Assembly: GCA_019459525.1 (NCBI GenBank)
Contig: JAIBEY010000087.1
Location: 50,356 to 114,355, forward strand
Length of the DNA: 64,000 nucleotides
Source: Prolixibacteraceae bacterium
GTDB taxonomy: Bacteria; Bacteroidota; Bacteroidia; Bacteroidales; Prolixibacteraceae
Direction: 5' to 3'
Shown: piece after piece, positions 6,745 to 14,373 of the stretch
Layout of the letters: every line of letters begins with the position of its first letter
Numbering within the stretch: the first letter of the stretch is position 1
The notes under the pieces: model-generated
What the model was told of the DNA's origin: nothing
The model's database searches: none
Seen by the model: only the letters and a program-made list of their open reading frames with translations
Translations under genes and position numbers: made by a program

Positions 6745-8184
6745 TCAGTCGTTTTGGATTAGTTTCGTACAAAAGTTAAGGACAGGGTCCTCTCCGGATA
6801 GGATTTGATTAACGGTTGGCTCAACTTTGTAATCAGGAATAACGCCCCGGTCGTTGAATGGATAACCACTTACGGCAGTGTAATAAGCCACCATGGGAAT
6901 TCCAACGTTGAGCTTGCTGTTTGGCAGAGTTACAATTGCAAAAGTGCCGCTGTTATTTCCGTAATAGGCCCCACCGGTTTCTTCCCCGATAAAAGTTGCA
7001 CGCTTAAGGAAATGTGTTACCGCTGCAAATTCAGCAGTAACCGAGAAACTGGCGCCATTAATCAGCACATAAACATCGCCTGAAAAGTTATTCTTTTGCG
7101 GTTTCTGTACTTTCAGGTTTTTGTTGTGATTCCAGCGGTAACTGCCATCATTTCCCTTTGAAATCAGGTGCCTGTAAATCCCATAAAATCCGGGTAAACG
7201 TGCTTGTTTGGCAAATGAGTATTTTTTACGGGTTGTTACTTCAAGCCGGTCGTAATAGCTAAATTCCCGGTCCATTAAATACGAAAGTAACAGCGAACCA
7301 CGTCGGTCAATTCCACCTTCATTGTTTCGGAGATCGATAACCAGATTTTTCACTTTCTTTTGGTTTATCGCTTCGAAAGAATTCTTAAGGAATTGTTTGT
7401 ATTTTTTCTCCGTTCCTTCCCAAAACGATGGGATGGACAGCAGGGCCATTTTGTCCTCCCGGAAATTAATCCTGCTCAGAGGTTTGTTATTGGCCACTTC
7501 AGCCAGGCGTTTCTCGTACAGCTCAATCTTCTCATGCGAAACAGAAGGAATTTTAGTTTCAGCAATACCCTGCCCGTTCCGATATTTGACAGTGAATGTA
7601 TCCGGACCTTCAAACAGATTGGCATAGTAGGCGCTAAAATAATGGCTCATTTCTATGTACTTAAAGGTGGTGTTATTCCCATCTGAACAAAAGGAATTCA
7701 GCATTTTATCCATGATATCCGAAACGGAGTTCCCGTTAATCTCAAGCACTTCCGATCCTGCCGGAATGGGACTCGTATCTTCGTAATTTCCAATTTCATA
7801 AGCTTTTTTGTCCTGAAAAAACAACCGCAATGGGAAAACTTTCTCTGTATTGTAATAAAAGTTTGTTGACCAATTGCTGTTGGGATGGAATTTGGTATGC
7901 CCGCATTTGATTTGAACAACCAGTGGCAGCAACAGTTTATAAAACTCCTGCTGACTCATTTCACAATCTATCAGACCATTTGTTTTTGCGAATAGGCTGT
8001 CGGTGTGAGCTTTGGAATTATACCGGTATAAACCGGGATGCGCCTCCTGCAAGGCTTGTTCGAAAAGGTCAAAATCAGCTTTTAATTGAGCTACGGTGAA
8101 TGTTTCCTGTGCTTTCAGGAATTGAACGGACGACAAAAACTGAAGGCAAATGATCAATAAAACGGCATGAGTCTTTTTTTTCAT
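6745..8184 (-). CDS. Secreted S41-family peptidase-like protein
   Basis: A 479-residue exported protein with a Sec signal (MKKKTHAVLLIICLQFLSSV...), a small PDZ-like middle segment around AGSEVLEINGNSV, and a C-terminal S41 (tail-specific protease) fold. The VIDLRNNEGG strand and the NGASFSVTAEFA loop carrying the candidate nucleophile Ser are clear. The strand that usually holds the general-base Lys reads FIGEETGGAYYG, with no Lys, as in the branch of S41 proteins common in Bacteroidota, so peptidase activity is not certain. ATG at 8184 was chosen because it begins the signal peptide. It is a monocistronic unit with an operator-like palindrome 92 nt upstream and lies next to the regulator genes. 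Confidence 0.82.
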   Translation of the reverse strand: MKKKTHAVLLIICLQFLSSVQFLKAQETFTVAQLKADFDLFEQALQEAHPGLYRYNSKAHTDSLFAKTNGLIDCEMSQQEFYKLLLPLVVQIKCGHTKFHPNSNWSTNFYYNTEKVFPLRLFFQDKKAYEIGNYEDTSPIPAGSEVLEINGNSVSDIMDKMLNSFCSDGNNTTFKYIEMSHYFSAYYANLFEGPDTFTVKYRNGQGIAETKIPSVSHEKIELYEKRLAEVANNKPLSRINFREDKMALLSIPSFWEGTEKKYKQFLKNSFEAINQKKVKNLVIDLRNNEGGIDRRGSLLLSYLMDREFSYYDRLEVTTRKKYSFAKQARLPGFYGIYRHLISKGNDGSYRWNHNKNLKVQKPQKNNFSGDVYVLINGASFSVTAEFAAVTHFLKRATFIGEETGGAYYGNNSGTFAIVTLPNSKLNVGIPMVAYYTAVSGYPFNDRGVIPDYKVEPTVNQILSGEDPVLNFCTKLIQND

Positions 8185-8275
8185 AAGGTTGGCTTGTTTT
8201 CTACAGGTAGGTACTTCTGATGAGATAGATAAAAATCCCGATGTAAAGTAAAGATTTACAGTTTTATCCGGCAAT

Positions 8276-8289
8276 CACATGAATATGTG
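8276..8289 (-). promoter_or_regulatory. Operator-like palindrome, copy 4 (S41 peptidase)
   Basis: Perfect CACAT-GAAT-ATGTG, 92 nt upstream of the S41 start codon. A weak -7-like TTACTTTA (minus strand, 8244-8251) begins 24 nt downstream, the shared spacing. It lies between the response-regulator stop (8352) and the S41 gene, so the S41 gene is a separate unit from the regulators. Confidence 0.6.
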
Positions 8290-8351
8290 AAATTATAGGC
8301 TGGTAAGATTTGTCCGTATTATTTAGGAGAAAATAACCCGACTGGTTCTTT

Positions 8352-8984
8352 TTAGATCAGTTTATCTTTAAAGGCTTTGGCCACGGCTTCGCTTTTGCTG
8401 TTAACCTGAAGTTTTTCGTATATCTTTTTAATGTGCGAGCGAACAGTGTCGATGGCAATAAACATATCGTTGGCAATCATTTTATAGCTGTAACCGTTTA
8501 CGAGCAACTGCAAAACCTGTTTTTCGCGTTCGCTTAAGTTGTATTCGTTGTTGGCTTGCTGTGGTAATTCGGAGAACATTTTAAGAACCTGTGTAGCGAT
8601 TGATGAAGTCATAGGCGCTCCGCCGGTAGCAACATCGCCAATATATTCCAATAGTTTTGCCGGAGGGGTTTTCTTTAGCAGGTAGCCATTTGCTCCGTTT
8701 TTCAAAGCCTCAAAAACATTTTTATTGTCATCAAATACGGTAAGCATCAGTACTTTAATGTTCTGGTTCACTTCCCTTATTCTTTTGAGGCCTTCGATCC
8801 CGTTTACTCCGGGCATATCAATGTCCATTAAAATGACATCCGGATTCCATGCTTCCAGTTCAGGAATGATGTTGTTGCAATTTTTATACGAAGCCACCAC
8901 ACTAAATCCATCACTACCATCAATAAGCATGGTCAAACCTTCTCGTAACTGCGGGTTATCTTCGTAGATTAATACTTTTATCAT
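8352..8984 (-). CDS. NarL/FixJ-type response regulator
   Basis: A 210-residue response regulator. The receiver domain has the acidic pair in YEDN (residues 8-9), phospho-acceptor Asp54 in VILMDIDMPG, Thr82 and Lys104 (YLLKK), all the residues expected for phosphorylation by a histidine kinase. The C-terminal LuxR-type helix-turn-helix runs from LSEREKQVL to IKKIYEKLQV, and such domains bind short inverted repeats as dimers. It sits next to its likely partner kinase (9046-12108) but has its own promoter, whose operator (9028-9041) lies within the 61-nt gap after the kinase stop codon. I infer that it binds the CACAT-N4-ATGTG sites, including its own. Confidence 0.93.
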   Translation of the reverse strand: MIKVLIYEDNPQLREGLTMLIDGSDGFSVVASYKNCNNIIPELEAWNPDVILMDIDMPGVNGIEGLKRIREVNQNIKVLMLTVFDDNKNVFEALKNGANGYLLKKTPPAKLLEYIGDVATGGAPMTSSIATQVLKMFSELPQQANNEYNLSEREKQVLQLLVNGYSYKMIANDMFIAIDTVRSHIKKIYEKLQVNSKSEAVAKAFKDKLI

Positions 8985-9027
8985 GACTTTTTTTTACAAA
9001 ATTACGAATCAAAAACCATTTAGGATA

Positions 9028-9041
9028 CACATAAATATGTG
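9028..9041 (-). promoter_or_regulatory. Operator-like palindrome, copy 5 (response regulator)
   Basis: Perfect CACAT-AAAT-ATGTG ending 4 nt before the stop codon of the kinase gene. A consensus -7 box TAATTTTG (minus strand, 8997-9004) begins 23 nt downstream, and the start codon lies 44 nt from the site. This implies autoregulation of the response regulator. Confidence 0.65.
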
Positions 9042-9045
9042 GAAA

Positions 9046-12000
9046 TCATGCCTGAACAGGAATATTCAGGAAGACCTCAGTGCCTAGTCCTTGCCAACTA
9101 CTAATATCAATGGTGCCTTTCAGCGATTCAGCCCGTTTTTGCATGTTGCCCAATCCATTCCCCCCATCGGCTAGATTTACATTAAATCCCACCCCATTAT
9201 CGGTTATCGACATGGTAAGTCGTTGATTACTATGTGCTAATTCAATTATGGTTGTGGTGCAATGGGCATATTTGGCCACATTATTAACAGCTTCCTTAAA
9301 TATCAGAAACACATCGCGGCGGGTTTCCATATCCAGTTTTAGTTCCTGAATGTGTTCGCCTATATTAAAAGTGATTTCCACATCTTTGGGTTCCAGTATT
9401 CCTGAAGCATATTCACGCATTCGCGCCAAAATTTTTAACATGCTGTCGTTGTCAGGTTTAATGCTCCAGACAATATCGTCCATGGCTTCCATCATCTGCT
9501 GGCTGTTATCTGTAATCTTACTGAGATAACTGCTGGTTTTTACCGGGTCGGTATGCATTTTACTTTTTGCCATCGAACTGAGAATGTTGATCGTACTTAA
9601 CGTCGATCCAATATCGTCATGAAGATCGCGGGCCACTTTATTTCTCACCCGTTCAATAGCCAGTAGTTTAGTCAACCGCAGGCGATAGATCAAATAGGTT
9701 AGCCAGCCAAGCAGTACAAAACCAAGCAGTGCGAACCACCAGGTTTGATAGAAATGAGGCAATATGGTGAGTGGAAGTGAAGTGATGTGTGCCGATTCCA
9801 TACCCTGCATATTGATACATTTGACATTGAACATGTACTTTCCGGGCGACAGTGTGGTGTAATTTGCGGCCATGTCTTGCTCGGCTTTCACCCAATCAGC
9901 ATCAACCCCATCAAGCTTATAATAGTAAATTAGCTTGTCTTGATGGGTGTAACTCAGCGAAGAGAAATAAAAGGTAAATGAATTTTGTTCGGGTTTTAAG
10001 ATCACTTTTTTCGAAGCCATTAACGAGTCTAACGGAATATATTTATTAAATATCTTAAAATCGGTTAACGTTACTTCAGGCGCCGCCGTGTTTCGTTTCA
10101 GTTCTTCCGGAACAAAACCAAACAAGGAGTTTTCTCCGCCAAACCATAGCTCTCCGTTGCGCATCTCGAATTTGGCATAAGGTGATTTTTCGGCCATAAT
10201 AACCCCGTTCTTATCGTTGTACGATGCAAATATATTTTTCGGATAGTTGTAGCTACCTAGTCCATTGTTGTTAATAAACCAAAGGATGTTTTCCTTATCT
10301 TTCAAAAGCTGGGTGACGTTTGCTCCGGGAAGTCCATCGTATTGGGTAAGTGTCTGTACCTTTGCCGATTTCAGGTTTATTAGATTTAAAAACCCCGTAC
10401 TCACGAAAAAAATGCTGTCGTTGTATTGTTCAATATCATAGACACAGTTTCCCATAAATGAAGTTGCCGAGCCTGGCTGCCCGTTAAAGTGGTACAACAC
10501 ATTCTGCCCCGTGTGGTCCATAATGAAAAGTCCCGTATTCCGCGTTCCAACCCAAATGCGGTCGGATTTATCTTTGAAAAGAATATATATGGAGGAGTTA
10601 AAGTCACGTATAATTTCAAAATTTTCGCTGGTCATTTCGGTTCCGTATTTCCATTTAGCCAGGCGGCCTTTTTGAGTGCCGAAGAATAGACTCCCATCCT
10701 TGTCCTCCAGTATTTGCCTTACGGGCGCTTGCTCAAAAACAGGCGGTTCCAGCAAGTGGACAGGCTTTTTTGCCTGCGGATCAAAAATGGCGATGAGCCC
10801 ATTCTGGCAGCCCGACCAGATTAAACCCGATTTCGAATGCTGCAACATATCCCACACCTGCTTATAATCCATGAGGTTATCGCCTTTCATCGATTTATAC
10901 AGGTCATCATCAATTCTTTTGAAATATTTATCGTACAACAAAATGCCGTTTCCAAGAGTGCCAATCCAATTTTCCAGGTCCTTTGTTTCCTGAATAGAGG
11001 TTACAACCATATCTTTCCCGTGTTCCATGTCATTGAAAACTGCGTTATACACACTTTTCTGTCCGGAGGTAACCACATACAAGCCATTATCAGTCGTCAG
11101 CCAGATGTTGTTTTCCCTGTCTTCGTAGGTTTGCTTTATTTCCTTGCACTTGATGTCATACTCGCCCGGAACTGCTTTTTTGTTCTGAATGAAAGCGTTC
11201 GATTTGGTATCGTAGCACACGAGCGTGTTAACACCGCCAAGCCAAATCTGTCCATTACGGGTTTCATTTATCCAGAAGGTTCCCTCATAATCTGTTCCGG
11301 AAGTTTGAATTGCTGAAATATCATCCAGCATTTGATTCTTCAACGGATCGAAATGTATCAAAACAGGTTCAACCTCTGCCCGGAAATCCCAGCAAATGAT
11401 CCACCAGGTTCTTCTCGTATCAATAAAAAAAGCATAGACCGATGAAAAGTTATTGTTTTGAAATACGGGCAGATGCAGCGGATTATTTCGCTTGTAAACG
11501 AGTGTTTGTGTTTTGCTCTGATAAACTGCCAGCCCGAAGTCACTGCATATCCAATAATCACCGGTAATGGTATCTTCAAATAAACTGTTTACGGTCCAAC
11601 CGTCAGGAACTTTGATCGGAAGATGGTCATCTGTAAATTTATTTTCAGTCGGATTGTAGCACAGTAATCCGGATTTGTGCGTGCATAGAAAAATATTCCC
11701 TTTGCTGTCGCGGAATAAGTTAAATTCTGATTGAAAAAGAAGTTGATCTGGTGATTTAACCGGAACCCTCGAATAGGTGAATGAAATCGGGTCAAACTTA
11801 CCAATCAGGCTGCCCTGTCGTAGCCAAATCTTTCCATCGCCGGCATCCAATATCTGATCAATGCCCAGGGGAGGCATGGAATGATCCAGTCCATCTGATT
11901 TAAAACTGATAAATTTCCGGCCATCGAAACGCTGAACCCCATTCTCAGTCCCGACCCATAAAAAACCCTTTTTATCCTGCCAGATACAGTTTACCCTGTT

Positions 12001-12108
12001 GGTATTTAAACCGTCAGCATTCGAAAGCCGATTAAAAATATTCGACATCTGACCAAGGACAGAAAACGGCAGGGAAAGTACAAAGCAGAGGTAAATAATC
12101 CTGATCAT
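9046..12108 (-). CDS. Two-component sensor kinase with periplasmic beta-propellers
   Basis: A 1020-residue sensor kinase. A signal peptide (MIRIIYLCFVLSLPFSVLG) leads into two-component-regulator propeller repeats (for example IWQDKKGFLWVGTENGVQRFDG, shortened versions throughout), then a Y_Y_Y domain near 700-780 (YYYKLDGVDADWV), one membrane span at about 790-809, and a cytoplasmic HisKA_3 domain with His830 in ARDLHDDIGS. The ATP-binding module has its N box at about 938-950, DNGVGF at 970 and NGLGNM at about 984. This is the DesK/NarX type that pairs with LuxR-family regulators, here the gene at 8352. No receiver or AraC domain is fused, unlike hybrid systems of Bacteroides. The ligand is unknown; propeller sensors of this class often detect glycans. 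An operator-like site lies 62 nt upstream. Confidence 0.93.
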   Translation of the reverse strand: MIRIIYLCFVLSLPFSVLGQMSNIFNRLSNADGLNTNRVNCIWQDKKGFLWVGTENGVQRFDGRKFISFKSDGLDHSMPPLGIDQILDAGDGKIWLRQGSLIGKFDPISFTYSRVPVKSPDQLLFQSEFNLFRDSKGNIFLCTHKSGLLCYNPTENKFTDDHLPIKVPDGWTVNSLFEDTITGDYWICSDFGLAVYQSKTQTLVYKRNNPLHLPVFQNNNFSSVYAFFIDTRRTWWIICWDFRAEVEPVLIHFDPLKNQMLDDISAIQTSGTDYEGTFWINETRNGQIWLGGVNTLVCYDTKSNAFIQNKKAVPGEYDIKCKEIKQTYEDRENNIWLTTDNGLYVVTSGQKSVYNAVFNDMEHGKDMVVTSIQETKDLENWIGTLGNGILLYDKYFKRIDDDLYKSMKGDNLMDYKQVWDMLQHSKSGLIWSGCQNGLIAIFDPQAKKPVHLLEPPVFEQAPVRQILEDKDGSLFFGTQKGRLAKWKYGTEMTSENFEIIRDFNSSIYILFKDKSDRIWVGTRNTGLFIMDHTGQNVLYHFNGQPGSATSFMGNCVYDIEQYNDSIFFVSTGFLNLINLKSAKVQTLTQYDGLPGANVTQLLKDKENILWFINNNGLGSYNYPKNIFASYNDKNGVIMAEKSPYAKFEMRNGELWFGGENSLFGFVPEELKRNTAAPEVTLTDFKIFNKYIPLDSLMASKKVILKPEQNSFTFYFSSLSYTHQDKLIYYYKLDGVDADWVKAEQDMAANYTTLSPGKYMFNVKCINMQGMESAHITSLPLTILPHFYQTWWFALLGFVLLGWLTYLIYRLRLTKLLAIERVRNKVARDLHDDIGSTLSTINILSSMAKSKMHTDPVKTSSYLSKITDNSQQMMEAMDDIVWSIKPDNDSMLKILARMREYASGILEPKDVEITFNIGEHIQELKLDMETRRDVFLIFKEAVNNVAKYAHCTTTIIELAHSNQRLTMSITDNGVGFNVNLADGGNGLGNMQKRAESLKGTIDISSWQGLGTEVFLNIPVQA

Positions 12109-12169
12109 TGATCACTTTTCCAGTAAAATTACAAAAACATTCTTTTTAAAATGCCGGAAAGCTAAAAAC

Positions 12170-12183
12170 CACATCTTTATGTG
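12170..12183 (-). promoter_or_regulatory. Operator-like palindrome, copy 6 (sensor kinase)
   Basis: Perfect CACAT-CTTT-ATGTG, 62 nt upstream of the kinase start. The nearest -7-like element (minus-strand TGTTTTTG at 12132-12139) starts 30 nt away, farther than in the other copies, so this copy may be wired differently. Confidence 0.55.
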
Positions 12184-12278
12184 GTGATGGTATTTCCTGT
12201 TTGGGCAAGAAATTTTTGGCTGTGTAAGACCTGGCACATTATTTATCCTGAAGTCGGTTGACAGGCAGGGTTTGCCCG

Positions 12279-14279
12279 TTATTTCTCAACATCCGGGGCA
12301 AAGGTTTCGTGGAAATCGTTGCTCAGCACCCTGAATTCTGTTCGCCGATTCAGTCCTTTGGCTATTTCCTGTTGCTCGGGTGTAAGTTTCAGGATAAATT
12401 CCTCGGTCAGTTCATCGTTACGTTTCAGGAAATCGTATTGTTTGGCTAATTCGCGGTTCACTTTTTTGGGCCAGGTTTCTCCGTAGCCCTTAGCTACCAA
12501 CCGGGCCGAATTCACCCCTTTCGAAATCAGGTAATCGACTACCGATTGTGCGCGTTTTTGCGAAAGATCGGAGTTAAACTGATCACTGCCAATGTGGTCG
12601 GTATGTGCCATCAGTTCAATGGTTATGGTTGGGTTAAGCGTTAGCAACTGAACAACTGAATCGAGAGCCAACTTTGATTCTTCTGTGATTTGGTAACTTC
12701 CCGTGGCATAATTGATGTTGTTCACTTTCACAGGCTCATCGGTTGGCGATAGCTTAAATTCGAATCTAAATTCTTTACTGTCTTCCAGCCCAACGGTTGA
12801 TGCCCTGACTTTATCGTTGAGGTAGCCATCTTTAAAAGCAGCAAAAACATAATCGGTCTGTGGTTTCAGTTTTAGTTGGAAACGTCCGCCATCGGCCCTC
12901 ATTTTCAGGTTCGTACCGTCGGTTCCGATAATACGGATCATGGCTCCGTCGATTTTCTGATTGGTTTCTTTGTTGAAGATTTCGCCACTGGCATTAAATA
13001 CTTTGGGTGGCAGATAAAATGAATAAATATCATCACTTCTCGATCCTTTCCGGTTCGATGCAAATAATCCTTTTTCAACTTCGCCTTTAATTACCGTAAG
13101 TCCAAAATCATCACCGGGCGAATTAATAGGGGCTCTCATGTTTTCCACAGCCCACTTCCCTTTTTCGTCTTTTTTCGCCTTAAAAATATCGAGTCCGCCA
13201 ATTCCCGGGTGGTAATTGGATGAAAAATAGAGATCCCCGTTTTCGCGGATGAAAGGGAACATTTCGTCGCCGGGTGTATTAATTTCAGAACCCATATTTA
13301 CGGGTTTACCAAAGCCCCCTCCATCGGAAGAAGCCATCCAAATGTCTTTTCCACCGAAACCGCCCGGTTTATCGGATACAAAATAAAGGGTCGATCCATC
13401 GGCGCTTAGCGAGGGGTGAGCAGCAATAATGCTGTCGCCAACCAGTTCAATTAATGTAGGTTCCGACCATTGCCCTCTCGATTGATTGGCAGCAAACAAT
13501 TCGGTTCCCAAATCTTTAGATTTGTCGTATCGGGCGCGTGTAAAAATCATCAGATCGCCCCTTTCCGAGAGGGTTGCAGCACCTTCATCACTGGTAGTAT
13601 TGATTAGTTCGTTTTCTTCGAGCAGTTGGGGAGTATCCCATTTTTGTTTCTGAATGTCGAACTTGGAGGTCAGCAAATCGGCAAAACGGGTTCCGGTGAT
13701 GTTGCTTTTTCGTTTGCCTGTCACCATTTCACGGGTCGAAGTAAAAATGATTTCGTTGTCGCGGCCGCTTACAAAAACCGGACAGTAATCGTTGTCTTTC
13801 GAGTTCAGTTCTTTAACGATGCCAACCATATAGCGGTTGGGTTTGTCGAGCCATTCCTGAACTATCTTGCTCGATTCCAATCCGTTCTTTGCGTACTGAT
13901 CGTCGGGTTTCACTCCCAGATAAGTTTGATACCACGTAATCGCTTCTTCATATTTCTGGGTGGCCCTCAGGCAATCGGCATAATGTAACATGCACAAGGG
14001 GTCGGCATAATTTCGTTTGATTGCATTTTTATACCAAACCGAAGCTTTGGCAAAATCGCTTAATTTAAAGTAGGATTCTCCAATCCGGAAAGCCATCTCT
14101 GCTTTTTCTGCGCCAAGTTTTTGGCTGCGATAGGCTTTTCTGTACCTTTCAATGGAGTTAAAATGTTCGCCAATTTCGAATGACATAGCAGCCGAGTTCA
14201 TCTGTTTTCGAGCAGAACATGAGCCAAGCAAAATGACCAGAAGGAGCAAAAATATTTTAGGAAAAACCGGGTTCTTCAT
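12279..14279 (-). CDS. PorE-like OmpA-family lipoprotein, paralogue 1
   Basis: A 666-residue outer-membrane lipoprotein. The signal ends LLGSC (Cys21). It then has TPR-like helices to about residue 130 (FRIGESYFKLSDFAKASVWY, shortened), a WD40-like PD40 propeller, a carboxypeptidase-regulatory-like barrel around 430-510 (FNKETNQKIDGAMIRIIG), and a C-terminal OmpA peptidoglycan-binding domain with HTDHIGSDQFNSDLS and a final LNRRTEFRV. This TPR, propeller, CRD, OmpA order is that of PorE, which tethers the type IX secretion machinery to peptidoglycan. It lies head to tail with a paralogue 94 nt away. Whether this or the other copy is the true PorE is open. Confidence 0.8.
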   Translation of the reverse strand: MKNPVFPKIFLLLLVILLGSCSARKQMNSAAMSFEIGEHFNSIERYRKAYRSQKLGAEKAEMAFRIGESYFKLSDFAKASVWYKNAIKRNYADPLCMLHYADCLRATQKYEEAITWYQTYLGVKPDDQYAKNGLESSKIVQEWLDKPNRYMVGIVKELNSKDNDYCPVFVSGRDNEIIFTSTREMVTGKRKSNITGTRFADLLTSKFDIQKQKWDTPQLLEENELINTTSDEGAATLSERGDLMIFTRARYDKSKDLGTELFAANQSRGQWSEPTLIELVGDSIIAAHPSLSADGSTLYFVSDKPGGFGGKDIWMASSDGGGFGKPVNMGSEINTPGDEMFPFIRENGDLYFSSNYHPGIGGLDIFKAKKDEKGKWAVENMRAPINSPGDDFGLTVIKGEVEKGLFASNRKGSRSDDIYSFYLPPKVFNASGEIFNKETNQKIDGAMIRIIGTDGTNLKMRADGGRFQLKLKPQTDYVFAAFKDGYLNDKVRASTVGLEDSKEFRFEFKLSPTDEPVKVNNINYATGSYQITEESKLALDSVVQLLTLNPTITIELMAHTDHIGSDQFNSDLSQKRAQSVVDYLISKGVNSARLVAKGYGETWPKKVNRELAKQYDFLKRNDELTEEFILKLTPEQQEIAKGLNRRTEFRVLSNDFHETFAPDVEK

Positions 14280-14373
14280 TTCAAAAATTCAACGTTTGGC
14301 GGTAAAAGTAACCATTTTAAATCCATTCTAAAAAACGGAAAAGGTTTATTTAAAGTATGCAAGGCGCTAATAT

